From: Bacteroidota bacterium
GTDB taxonomy: Bacteria; Bacteroidota; Bacteroidia; Bacteroidales; F082
Reading direction: 5' to 3'
DNA: 64,000 bases
NCBI GenBank assembly: GCA_014382445.1
Contig: JACNJS010000091.1
Coordinates: 87,373-151,372 of the forward strand
The notes under the pieces were generated by a model, which did not search any database, had not been told where the DNA came from, and was given only the letters and a program-made list of their open reading frames with translations. Positions 1 through 7,445 of the stretch are shown here, piece after piece (the stretch's first letter is position 1; each line of letters starts with the position of its first letter). The position numbers and the translations under genes were made by a program.

Positions 1-2
1 CC

Positions 3-1187
3 GAGTATCCCGAAATTGAAGTTATAATGATAAGTGGGCATGGTGACATGGATACGGTAATACAAGCTATGAGAAGCGGTGCTACCGACTATTTTGCAAA
101 ACCATTCAGGCTGTTTGATATCAATAATGCAATTATGCGCACGCAGAGGTATATGGAGCTTAACAAAAAGCTTAAAACTGCGCAGAAGAATGTTGACAAA
201 CTATCAAAAAAAATATTAAATAATATTGGCACACAGCTTCTCGGTAATAGTGAAGCTATGAAACACCTTATTAGAATGATGAGTAAGGTTGCTAAATCCG
301 AAAATACTTCTGTCTTGATACTTGGTGAAAGCGGTACCGGTAAAGAGCTTGTTGCTAATGGCATTCATCAATTAAGCAAGCGAAGTAATAATATGTTTTA
401 CTCGGTTAATTGTTCTGCAATCCCTGAAAGCTTGTTCGAAAGTGAATTTTTTGGTCATAAAAAAGGTTCATTTACCGGTGCCTTAGAGGATAAAGCAGGA
501 TGGTTTGAGATCGCTGATGGTGGAACATTGTTTCTTGATGAAATTAGTGATATGCCATTAGGGCAACAAGCAAAATTACTCAGGGTACTTGAAGAAAGAG
601 TTGTAAGTAAAGTTGGTTCAAGAACTAGTAAGCAAGTGGATGTAAGAGTAATTACGGCATCGAATACTAAACTTGAGGATTTGGCTTCAGAAAATAAATT
701 CCGCCAGGATTTATTTCATCGGTTAAGTGTTTTTGTAATTAATATCCCTTCTTTACGTGAAAGAAAAGAAGATATCCGATTACTATTTGACTATTATTTA
801 AGGCAATACAGTATTCAAATGGAGAAAAGTATACAATTTTCGGATCCGGCAGTTATTAACGCGATTACCGATTATGACTTTCCGGGTAATATCCGGGAGT
901 TAAAAAACATTATTGAAAGGGCCGTAATTTTGTGTGATGGAGATACTATTCTGCCTGAACACATTTCATTCTCACAAATTTCAGTTCCTGAGATTTCTCA
1001 TCAAAGTGCAGAAACTTCCAATTTTGTACAACAGAATTACGATAATCTAGATTTGGAGTTTCATGAAAAGAAATTAATTCAAAAGGCATTAATAAGCACA
1101 GGCAATAATAAATCGAAAGCTGCAACCCTATTAAATGTAACATGGCAGGCACTCGACAGAAGAATGAAGAAATTTGGGTTGGAGTAA
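3..1187 (+). CDS. Sigma-54-dependent response regulator (5' truncated by window)
   Basis: NtrC-type transcription activator. The reading frame is open from base 3, so the gene begins outside the window. The first residues are the end of a receiver domain (VIMISGHGD, then the conserved Lys in FAKPF). A sigma-54 AAA+ domain follows, with Walker A GESGTGKE, the sigma-54 contact loop GSFTGA (usual GAFTGA) and Walker B GGTLFLDEI. The C-terminus is a Fis-type helix-turn-helix (KSKAATLLNVTWQALDRRMKKFG). It should drive transcription from sigma-54 promoters after phosphorylation by a partner kinase, which is presumably upstream. It converges on rplT, with a shared terminator between them. The family is certain; the regulon is unknown. 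Confidence 0.93.
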   Translation, partial: EYPEIEVIMISGHGDMDTVIQAMRSGATDYFAKPFRLFDINNAIMRTQRYMELNKKLKTAQKNVDKLSKKILNNIGTQLLGNSEAMKHLIRMMSKVAKSENTSVLILGESGTGKELVANGIHQLSKRSNNMFYSVNCSAIPESLFESEFFGHKKGSFTGALEDKAGWFEIADGGTLFLDEISDMPLGQQAKLLRVLEERVVSKVGSRTSKQVDVRVITASNTKLEDLASENKFRQDLFHRLSVFVINIPSLRERKEDIRLLFDYYLRQYSIQMEKSIQFSDPAVINAITDYDFPGNIRELKNIIERAVILCDGDTILPEHISFSQISVPEISHQSAETSNFVQQNYDNLDLEFHEKKLIQKALISTGNNKSKAATLLNVTWQALDRRMKKFGLE

Positions 1188-1250
1188 TGATATTGCTTGT
1201 GAAATTCTTATCACAATTTAAAACTTAGCTGATTTTATAAAATACATAAA

Positions 1251-1286
1251 AAAAAACTCCGACCTGTTTCCAGACCGGAGTTTTTA
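1251..1286. terminator. Bidirectional terminator between the response regulator and rplT
   Basis: An inverted repeat AAAAACTCCG / CGGAGTTTTT with a short inner stem (CTG/CAG) and a TTTC loop, flanked by A-runs on the left and T-runs on the right. It lies between convergent genes, so it can act as a rho-independent terminator for both strands. Confidence 0.8.
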
Positions 1287-1303
1287 TTTATTGCATTATC
1301 ATA

Positions 1304-1648
1304 TTATTTTACGGCTTTTACAATTGCTTTAAAAGCTTCAGGATTATTCATAGCTAAATCAGCTAGTACTTTCCTGCTTATTTCGATGTTTTTAGCATGT
1401 AATTTGCCCATAAACACTGAATATGACATATCGTAAAGTCGGGCAGCAGCATTAATTCTTTGTATCCATAATGCTCTGAAATTACGTTTTTTAACTCGTC
1501 TGTCGCGGTAGGCATATACCTGGCCTTTTTCGTATGCATTTTTAGCAACCGTCCAAACATTTTTTCTCCGACCAAATTGTCCTTTGGTCTCTTTCATGAT
1601 CTTTTTTCTGTGTGCTTTTGAAGCAACGGCGTTTACTGATCTTGGCAT
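1304..1648 (-). CDS. rplT: 50S ribosomal protein L20
   Basis: Primary 23S rRNA-binding ribosomal protein needed for early large-subunit assembly. The 114-residue product has the family's usual length and start ([16 protein letters not shown]) and the conserved basic stretch [16 protein letters not shown]. It is the last gene of the thrS-infC-rpmI-rplT operon, 77 bases after rpmI. That gap contains a hairpin (1670-1706). L20 represses its own operon in E. coli and Bacillus by binding an rRNA-like mRNA structure; the hairpin makes a similar control possible here but does not prove it. Confidence 0.98.
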   Translation of the reverse strand: MPRSVNAVASKAHRKKIMKETKGQFGRRKNVWTVAKNAYEKGQVYAYRDRRVKKRNFRALWIQRINAAARLYDMSYSVFMGKLHAKNIEISRKVLADLAMNNPEAFKAIVKAVK

Positions 1649-1669
1649 TTTAATTATTTTTTTTTATCA

Positions 1670-1706
1670 TCATAGCGCTTCTAACAGAAGACTTTGCGAG
1701 CTATGA
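1670..1706 (-). promoter_or_regulatory. Hairpin in the rpmI-rplT gap, possible L20 operator
   Basis: On the coding strand TCATAGC (1706-1700) pairs perfectly with GCTATGA (1676-1670), and inside it CTTCT pairs with AGAAG around a three-base loop. The asymmetric internal loop is reminiscent of rRNA-mimic operators. It sits about 20 bases upstream of the rplT start and lacks a following T-run long enough for a clear terminator. The regulatory role is inferred from position only. Confidence 0.4.
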
Positions 1707-1725
1707 CAAACGTTAAACATTAGGT

Positions 1726-1920
1726 TTAGCTACGAATCAACATTCTGATATTTTTCTCATCTGCTTTGTCTATAATAGCAAAGTAAGTTAAGTTACGTTT
1801 GCGCTTCTTAGACTTTTTAGTCAGAATGTGACTTTTGTAAGCATGCTTTCTTTTAATTTTACCAGAGCCGGTAAGAACAAATCTTTTCTTAGCACTGGAT
1901 TTTGTTTTCATTTTTGGCAT
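1726..1920 (-). CDS. rpmI: 50S ribosomal protein L35
   Basis: Small basic ribosomal protein of 64 residues, usual length. It starts [14 protein letters not shown] and contains the lysine-rich [20 protein letters not shown] typical of L35. It lies 35 bases after infC in the conserved translation operon. No Shine-Dalgarno is seen before its ATG, in contrast to infC upstream. Identification is secure from sequence and gene order together. Confidence 0.97.
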   Translation of the reverse strand: MPKMKTKSSAKKRFVLTGSGKIKRKHAYKSHILTKKSKKRKRNLTYFAIIDKADEKNIRMLIRS

Positions 1921-1955
1921 TACTTAAAATTTAATTATTAGTTATTATTGAAATA

Positions 1956-2510
1956 TTATTTTTTTGATGCGATAATCATTATCATTCTTTTACCTTCTAG
2001 TTTAGGTAATCGTTCTACTTTACCGTATTCTTCTAACTCTTGTGCAAATCTCAGAAGTATATACTCGCCTTTGTCTTTATAAATTATTGAACGCCCTTTA
2101 AAAAATACGTCAACCTTAACTTTAGCGCCATCCTCTAAGAATTTAATAGCGTGCTTTAATTTAAAATTAAAGTCATGATCATCTGTATTAGGACCCAACC
2201 TTATCTCTTTTACAACAATTTTAGCAGATTTAGATTTAATTTCTTTTTGTTTCTTTTTTTGCTCATAAAGAAACTTTTTATAGTCTATAACCTTGCAAAC
2301 CGGAGGGTTAGCCGATGGTGAAATTTCTACAAGATCCAGATCTTGTTCTTCCGCTAAATTAAGAGCATCTCTCAATTGAAATATGCCGGTTTCAATATTC
2401 TCGCCCACTAATCTTACAACTGGAGCAGTAATATACTTGTTTATTCTGTTAGGATCTTCCTTTTTTACAAAAGGTTTACGTGGTCCTCTTTTACCTCTAA
2501 ATTGTGCTAT
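1956..2510 (-). CDS. infC: Translation initiation factor IF-3, apparent AUA start
   Basis: IF-3 binds the 30S subunit, prevents premature 50S joining and rejects non-canonical start codons. The N-domain ([22 protein letters not shown]) and C-domain ([29 protein letters not shown]) are both present. The GTG at 2408 is an internal Val of the conserved VRLVGEN motif, so the gene must start upstream. The frame is closed by TAG just before an AGGAGG box (2519-2524). The only plausible start between them is ATA at 2508-2510, eight bases after AGGAGG, giving 184 residues (IFs of this family are about 180). An AUU start is known for E. coli infC and lets IF-3 repress itself; AUA would do the same. 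ATA as start is my inference. Confidence 0.9.
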   Translation of the reverse strand: MAQFRGKRGPRKPFVKKEDPNRINKYITAPVVRLVGENIETGIFQLRDALNLAEEQDLDLVEISPSANPPVCKVIDYKKFLYEQKKKQKEIKSKSAKIVVKEIRLGPNTDDHDFNFKLKHAIKFLEDGAKVKVDVFFKGRSIIYKDKGEYILLRFAQELEEYGKVERLPKLEGKRMIMIIASKK

Positions 2511-2518
2511 TGTTGTGT

Positions 2519-2524
2519 CCTCCT
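2519..2524 (-). promoter_or_regulatory. Strong Shine-Dalgarno AGGAGG that fixes the infC start
   Basis: A perfect AGGAGG on the minus strand, eight bases before ATA at 2508-2510. Shine-Dalgarno sequences are scarce in this window and rarely used in Bacteroidota, so its presence here suggests selection linked to the rare start codon. It also partly overlaps an in-frame TAG that rules out any earlier start. Confidence 0.8.
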
Positions 2525-2538
2525 ATATTAGTTAATAA

Positions 2539-4479
2539 TTACTTTAAATTCATCAATTTCTCAACTTCTGAGTTTATGATATCTGAGATTTCCTGGATAC
2601 CAAATGTTCCTAAATCACCCTCTCCATGTTTTCTTACGGCTACTGTTCCATCACTTTCTTCCTTTTCTCCCACAATAAACATAAAGGGTATCTTTTTTAA
2701 TTCGGCATCTCTAATTTTTCTACCGGTTTTTTCACTTCGTGTATCAATAATTCCACGAATCCCATTTTTACCGAGCGAATTTAGTACATTTTTTCCGTAA
2801 TCGTTGTATTTTTCGCTAATAGGCAGAATAATAACCTGGTCGGGAGTAAGCCATAAAGGGAAATTACCGCCGCAATGCTCGATTAGAACGGCTACAAATC
2901 TTTCCATTGAACCAAAAGGTGCGCGGTGAATCATAACAGGTCGGTGCTTTCCATTATCAGCACCAATGTATGTTAGATCAAACCTTTCAGGTAAATTGTA
3001 ATCAACCTGAATTGTACCTAATTGCCATTTTCTGCCAATTGCATCTTTAACAATAAAATCCATTTTAGGTCCGTAAAAAGCTGCTTCGCCAAATTCAACT
3101 ATTGCGTTAAGTTTCCTTTCTTCTGCAACTTCAATTATTGCTGCCTCTGACTTTTGCCAATTTTCATCACATCCAATGTATTTATCTTTGTTGTTAGAAT
3201 CTCTGAGGGATATTTGAATAATCACATCCTTAAAGTCGAGAGCAGTAAAAATACGTTCAATTATGTCAATTACGTTATTAAACTCTTGTTTTAATTGGTC
3301 GGGTGTACAAAAAATATGTGCATCATCCTGCGTAAAACCACGAACCCTTGTTAATCCATGCAATTCACCACTTTGTTCATATCTGTAAACAGTTCCAAAT
3401 TCAGCATATCTTATTGGCAATTCCTTGTACGAATGAGGCCTTGCGTTATATATTTCGCAGTGATGTGGGCAGTTCATTGGTTTCAGAAAAAATTCTTCAC
3501 CGGCAACAGGGGTTGAAATTGGTTTAAATGATTCTTCACCGTATTTCTGATAATGGCCTGAAATTTTATACAAATTCACATTACCAATATGAGGAGATAT
3601 GACTGGTTTATAGCCTGCGTCTTTTTGAACTGTTTTAAGGAATTGCTCTAATCTTTCCCGCAATTCGGCTCCTTTTGGTAACCATAATGGAAGACCAAGG
3701 CCTACTTTGTTTGAAAATGCAAATAAATCAAGCTCCTTCCCCAAAAGTCTATGATCGCGCTTTTTTGCTTCATCAAGCAAAATAAGGTACTCATCCAGTT
3801 CCTTTTTCTTGGGGAACGTAATACCGTATATTCTGGTAAGTTGTTTTCTTGATTCATCACCACGCCAATAGGCACCAGCCACTTTTGTTAGTTTAATGGC
3901 CTTGATAACTCCTGTATTTGGAATATGTGGGCCACGACATAAGTCGGTAAAACCACCGCTTTGGTATAACGATATTTCTCCGTCTTCAAGCTCACTTATA
4001 AGCTCTATCTTATATTCATCACCTTTATTGCTAAAAAACCTCAGAGCCTCAGCTTTGGATACTTCCCGCCTCACAAATTCCTGTTTTTCACGTGCTAATT
4101 CCTGCATTTTCCTTTCTATCTTTTCAAGATCCTTTTCTGAAATATCGTAGTCAAGAAAATCTATATCATAATAGAAACCATTTTCGATATCAGGACCAAT
4201 ACCAAATTTAACACCCGGATAAAGTATTTCAATAGCTTCTGCCATTAAATGTGCTGAAGAATGCCACATAGCAGCCTTTCCATCATTATCATTCCATGTT
4301 AGTAGTTGTAGTGAAATATCATTATTAATTGGTCGTGTAGCATCCCAAACCTCTCCGTTTACTTTAGCAGCCAATACGTTACGTGCAAGACCTTCGCTAA
4401 TATCATACGCTATTTTGAGAGCAGTAATGCCATCATTATATTGTTTAACAGAATTATCGGGTAATGTTATATTAATCAT
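2539..4479 (-). CDS. thrS: Threonyl-tRNA synthetase
   Basis: Charges tRNA-Thr in the cytoplasm. The 646-residue protein has the full-length bacterial architecture: an N-terminal TGS domain (residues 1-60), the editing domain with [10 protein letters not shown] and the C-side zinc ligand region [10 protein letters not shown], the class II catalytic core with motif 2 around [20 protein letters not shown] and the zinc Cys in [10 protein letters not shown], and a C-terminal anticodon-binding domain ([14 protein letters not shown]). It is the first gene of the thrS-infC-rpmI-rplT operon and is 28 bases from infC. A Bacteroidota promoter lies upstream at 4509-4538. Confidence 0.98.
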   Translation of the reverse strand: MINITLPDNSVKQYNDGITALKIAYDISEGLARNVLAAKVNGEVWDATRPINNDISLQLLTWNDNDGKAAMWHSSAHLMAEAIEILYPGVKFGIGPDIENGFYYDIDFLDYDISEKDLEKIERKMQELAREKQEFVRREVSKAEALRFFSNKGDEYKIELISELEDGEISLYQSGGFTDLCRGPHIPNTGVIKAIKLTKVAGAYWRGDESRKQLTRIYGITFPKKKELDEYLILLDEAKKRDHRLLGKELDLFAFSNKVGLGLPLWLPKGAELRERLEQFLKTVQKDAGYKPVISPHIGNVNLYKISGHYQKYGEESFKPISTPVAGEEFFLKPMNCPHHCEIYNARPHSYKELPIRYAEFGTVYRYEQSGELHGLTRVRGFTQDDAHIFCTPDQLKQEFNNVIDIIERIFTALDFKDVIIQISLRDSNNKDKYIGCDENWQKSEAAIIEVAEERKLNAIVEFGEAAFYGPKMDFIVKDAIGRKWQLGTIQVDYNLPERFDLTYIGADNGKHRPVMIHRAPFGSMERFVAVLIEHCGGNFPLWLTPDQVIILPISEKYNDYGKNVLNSLGKNGIRGIIDTRSEKTGRKIRDAELKKIPFMFIVGEKEESDGTVAVRKHGEGDLGTFGIQEISDIINSEVEKLMNLK

Positions 4480-4508
4480 TATAAACTAGTCTCTCAAAAA
4501 ATTGGCTG

Positions 4509-4538
4509 CAAAAGTACAAAAATACGTGTAACTATCAA
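4509..4538 (-). promoter_or_regulatory. Promoter of the thrS-infC-rpmI-rplT operon
   Basis: Minus-strand -7 element TACTTTTG (4509-4516) and -33 TTG (4536-4538) with a 19-base spacer, matching the Bacteroidota consensus TTG-N19-TAnnTTTG. The predicted start of transcription is about 25 bases before the thrS ATG. Confidence 0.75.
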
Positions 4539-4676
4539 TTAATTAGTAAACTAATTTTGTAAAAAGATACAATGAAAATTCCTGGATTTATAGTGTTGTC
4601 GTTTTAACGTGTTAATGCCTGAATGCTATACATTTCGTAGGTTGAGTAAATATGTTTACCATGCTAAAGAAAGCAA

Positions 4677-4703
4677 AAACCCACAACTTTCGTTGTAGGT
4701 TTC
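4677..4703 (-). terminator. Hairpin terminator 1 downstream of tRNA-Ser region
   Basis: Minus-strand stem GGAAACCTACAAC / GTTGTGGGTTTTTG with a GAAA loop, followed by a T-rich tract. It is the most distal of three similar hairpins after the tRNA gene. It follows a 19-base copy of the tRNA 3' end (4723-4741). Confidence 0.6.
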
Positions 4704-4722
4704 CTTCTTGCCTGTAAGCATG

Positions 4723-4741
4723 TTGCGGAGGGTAAGGGATT
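4723..4741 (-). repeat. Detached duplicate of the tRNA-Ser 3' end
   Basis: The 19-base string ttgcggagggtaagggatt is identical to 4895-4913, which is the acceptor strand and part of the T-arm of the tRNA-Ser gene. The rest of the tRNA is absent. It is either a relic of a tandem tRNA copy or an attachment-site-like duplication left by an integrated element. Confidence 0.75.
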
Positions 4742-4782
4742 AATTGTATTGATCCCAACAGGGGGGTTACCTAGCAAGCATA

Positions 4783-4822
4783 GAAACCCAATCCTCTGTC
4801 GAGGATTTAGGGTTTTGTTTTT
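4783..4822. terminator. Hairpin 2 in the tRNA-Ser downstream region
   Basis: Inverted repeat AAACCCAATCCTC / GAGGATTTAGGGTTT with a TGTC loop. The T-run (TTTTGTTTTTT) follows on the plus strand, so as a terminator it points rightward, while the tRNA is transcribed leftward. It shares the AACCC...GGGTT outer arms with hairpins 1 and 3. Confidence 0.5.
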
Positions 4823-4860
4823 TATGTCGAAATCCAAACAAATTTGATTTCTCCCTAAAA

Positions 4861-4893
4861 AACAAAATCCCCAACTGTCGTTGAGGGTTTCAT
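4861..4893 (-). terminator. tRNA-Ser terminator
   Basis: Minus-strand stem AAACCCTCAAC / GTTGGGGATTTT with an ACAG-type loop, followed by GTTTTTT. It begins five bases after the tRNA 3' end and is a normal intrinsic terminator for it. Confidence 0.75.
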
Positions 4894-4897
4894 TTTG

Positions 4898-4984
4898 CGG
4901 AGGGTAAGGGATTCGAACCCTTGGTCCGCTTGCGCGGACAACGGTTTTCGAGACCGCCCCATTCGACCGCTCTGGCAACCCTCC
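4898..4984 (-). tRNA. tRNA-Ser (anticodon CGA)
   Basis: An 87-base type II tRNA. The acceptor stem is GGAGGGT/ACCCTCC with discriminator G. The D-arm starts GCCAGAGCGGTCGAAT. The anticodon stem GCGGT/ACCGT encloses loop CTCGAAA with anticodon CGA (4948-4950), reading UCG. A long variable arm (GTCCGCGCAAGCGGAC) is diagnostic of Ser. The T-loop GGTTCGAATCC is present. CCA is not encoded. Confidence 0.96.
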
Positions 4985-5084
4985 TACGGCAAAATTAATA
5001 AAATGTGGCTTTCTTCATTACTCACATTATTAAACTTGGAGTAATTCAGTTTTTTTTCTTTAATTTGATATTTAATTATACGAG

Positions 5085-5978
5085 ATGAAGAAAAAAAATG
5101 GCCACTCAGGATTTGGTGCAGAATTATTACTTGTACTTGCTGCAATAGTATGGGGATTTGCATTCGTTGCTCAAAAGGCAGGAATGGAAAGTATTGGACC
5201 GATGGCATTTAATGGTATAAGGTTTATACTTGGTGCCCTTGCATTAATTCCTGTTATTTTATTTTTTGAAAAAAAAATTCAAATAGCTGGCAAAGTTCTT
5301 AATGGCAGTAATGAACTCTGGAAAGCTGGGTTAATAAGCGGCCTTGTGTTATTTATTGCTGCTTCAATACAACAAATCGGTATAGTTTATACAACAGCAG
5401 GCAACGCAGGTTTTATAACAAGTATGTATGTAATTCTTGTTCCCGTACTCGGTTTGGTTGTTAAACAAAAAATAAATATTCGAACCTGGATAGGTGCAAT
5501 AATAGCTTTAGCGGGATTGTATTTTCTATCTGTTAGTGAAGGGTTAACTTTGGTAATCGGTGACGTTCTGGTTTTCGGAAGTGCCTTTTTTTGGGCAATT
5601 CAGGTATTATTGGCAAGCTATTACGCGGTAAGAGTTAACGTTATAAAGCTGGCAGCCATTCAGTTTGCTTTAACTGGAATATTAAGTCTTGTTATTTCAT
5701 TTTTTACAGAAATTTATGGACTCCAAAATATCTTTGATGCCCTTATTCCAATTTTATATGGAGGAATAATGTCGGTAGGGTTAGCATTTACACTACAATT
5801 GATAGCACAACAAAAAGCAAAACCCTCACATGCAGCTATTATCCTAAGTACTGAATCAGTGTTCGCAGCGATAGGAGGGTGGTTGATATTGAGTGAAAAA
5901 TTAACGAATATTGAAACAATGGGTGCAGTGTTAATGCTAACAGGAGTTATTGTTTCTCAATTGAAAAGAAAGAATTAA
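5085..5978 (+). CDS. EamA/DMT-family transporter
   Basis: Inner-membrane drug/metabolite exporter of 297 residues with ten predicted hydrophobic helices in two EamA repeats. The first repeat begins at ELLLVLAAIVWGFAFVAQKAG (about residue 10) and the second near VIGDVLVFGSAFFWAIQVLLAS (about residue 160). Members export amino acids or other metabolites; the substrate cannot be read from sequence. The stop overlaps the end of the convergent DUF4251 gene by three bases. A second, distinct EamA gene lies at 43132-44070. Confidence 0.9.
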   Translation: MKKKNGHSGFGAELLLVLAAIVWGFAFVAQKAGMESIGPMAFNGIRFILGALALIPVILFFEKKIQIAGKVLNGSNELWKAGLISGLVLFIAASIQQIGIVYTTAGNAGFITSMYVILVPVLGLVVKQKINIRTWIGAIIALAGLYFLSVSEGLTLVIGDVLVFGSAFFWAIQVLLASYYAVRVNVIKLAAIQFALTGILSLVISFFTEIYGLQNIFDALIPILYGGIMSVGLAFTLQLIAQQKAKPSHAAIILSTESVFAAIGGWLILSEKLTNIETMGAVLMLTGVIVSQLKRKN

Positions 5979-6538
5979 TTTCTCATATCAACTCCAATAT
6001 TGATATTCGAATCTTCGATTGGCCAAAAGTGGCCGTATATAAATGAAGCTGAGCCAATACTTATTGTTGATGAGCCACTTTTTGTAACAGTAATACTGAC
6101 ATTAATAATTCCTGACATAAATTTTGAAGAAACATCGTAATTGATGAAAATTGAACTTTTATCATTTTTTGGAGGTGTATACTTATAATTAACGATGGTG
6201 CCATCTATTGTCCTTCCTCCAAGCCCGTTTTCCGACAAATAAGTATGTGTTTCAAACTGTATTACAGCACGCTCACCGTCCACCAATAAAAAATTAAGCC
6301 GGCGGGATACAGGTACCGCATTAATCTTTTCAATTTGAGCAACAAATTGACGGTCTTGTGCAAGTTTTTGATAAACCAGCCAGTCAGCAGCCTCCTTCTC
6401 TTCTTTCTCTTTTTTCTTTATCTCTTTTTCTGCTTTGCGCTGATTTTTAGTTGTCATTTTAATATCTTCCTGTGCATTGGAAAACATAAATAGCATTGAC
6501 AGCATGCTTACCAGGATTAGTTTAGCTGTAGGTTTCAT
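5975..6538 (-). CDS. DUF4251 family secreted protein
   Basis: A 187-residue exported protein of unknown function. It has a signal peptide (LILVSMLSMLFMFSNAQ), a lysine/glutamate-rich coiled segment (residues about 28-50), then a beta-rich domain with the DUF4251 pattern GLGGRTIDGTIVNYKY and a repeated V-S-I/G-S pattern near the end. This family is common in Bacteroidota and is probably periplasmic. The C-terminus converges on the EamA gene. Domain assignment is by recall of the family pattern. Confidence 0.75.
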   Translation of the reverse strand: MKPTAKLILVSMLSMLFMFSNAQEDIKMTTKNQRKAEKEIKKKEKEEKEAADWLVYQKLAQDRQFVAQIEKINAVPVSRRLNFLLVDGERAVIQFETHTYLSENGLGGRTIDGTIVNYKYTPPKNDKSSIFINYDVSSKFMSGIINVSITVTKSGSSTISIGSASFIYGHFWPIEDSNINIGVDMRN

Positions 6539-6664
6539 AATGATAAATTTTCTTGCAAAGATAACAACTCCGGAGCTTTATAGCAAGCATATTGCAAATA
6601 ACCACCCATTTATAGCAATTACAAAACTGACTGACCACATAGTAATTTATTTTGTGCCAGATTA

Positions 6665-7402
6665 TTATCCTAGCAGAAAACTCAAATCCGACCCTGACTC
6701 ATATTCTGCCGGTTCTTCTCCAAACTGAAATAATCTTGCATTACGGTTGCCAAGTAATTTCATTGAGGCGCCGTTAACATATAGAAGACTGGCTTCGCGT
6801 AACCCCAGTACCTTAACTTTTCTGTTCACAACAAGAAACTCTTCAATACGCTGCTGACGTGTTTCTCCACCATGACCCTCTGGATTTGCATCTAAATAAT
6901 GCGGATTGATTTGGAAAGGTATTACTCCCATGCATTTAAAACTCGTTGGTTCAATAATTGGCATATCATTGGTTGTCATTAACGATGGACATGCAACATT
7001 CGATCCGGCACTCCATCCCATATATGGTATTCCCGATTCAGTACTGTTTTTAATAGCATCCATAATTCCGGTTTTTTGCATTTCGGCTACAATGTGAAAA
7101 GTATTACCACCGCCAACAGCTATTGCTTCAGATTCATTAATTAACTTTACAGGATCAGCAGAATTATGTACAGATACTATTTCAAAGCCTAGTGAACCAA
7201 AAACTTCACTAACTCTTGATGTGTAAACATCGTATGAAGCTTCAAGGCTTTCCTCCGATAACCCAACTCCTGCGTAAGGTACAAAGGTTACTTTTTTAAC
7301 ATTTTCGGCAATAAGAAAATCTTTAATATACTTTTGAGGCCATGCCAGATACGCTTCTCCGGCCATGGTTGAATTACTGATTAATAATAATTTTTTATTC
7401 AT
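6665..7402 (-). CDS. pepE: Peptidase E (alpha-aspartyl dipeptidase, S51)
   Basis: Cytoplasmic serine peptidase that cleaves Asp-X dipeptides. The nucleophile Ser131 lies in GWSAGSN, the S51 signature, and NPHYLD carries the likely catalytic His. The upstream AVGGGNTFH motif is also typical. The start is placed at ATG 7402 (MNKKLLLISNS), because the 18 residues of a longer frame from 7456 are unlike the family, giving 245 residues; E. coli PepE is about 229. It lies downstream of the large secreted protein gene on the same strand. Confidence 0.9.
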   Translation of the reverse strand: MNKKLLLISNSTMAGEAYLAWPQKYIKDFLIAENVKKVTFVPYAGVGLSEESLEASYDVYTSRVSEVFGSLGFEIVSVHNSADPVKLINESEAIAVGGGNTFHIVAEMQKTGIMDAIKNSTESGIPYMGWSAGSNVACPSLMTTNDMPIIEPTSFKCMGVIPFQINPHYLDANPEGHGGETRQQRIEEFLVVNRKVKVLGLREASLLYVNGASMKLLGNRNARLFQFGEEPAEYESGSDLSFLLG

Positions 7403-7445
7403 AGTTTGTGATTTATATTTAATAGCTAAAATAACAGATTTTATC

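Noticed and set aside
2504..2800. 98-residue plus-strand ORF
   Set aside because: It is antisense to the start of infC and the 3' end of thrS, with no independent support.
4723..4741. Second complete tRNA gene
   Set aside because: Only the last 19 bases of tRNA-Ser are present; no anticodon arm or 5' acceptor strand could be found upstream.
4664..4978. 104-residue minus-strand frame across the tRNA-Ser region
   Set aside because: It runs through the tRNA gene and three hairpins; the translation has no family likeness and is a by-product of stop-free structured RNA sequence.
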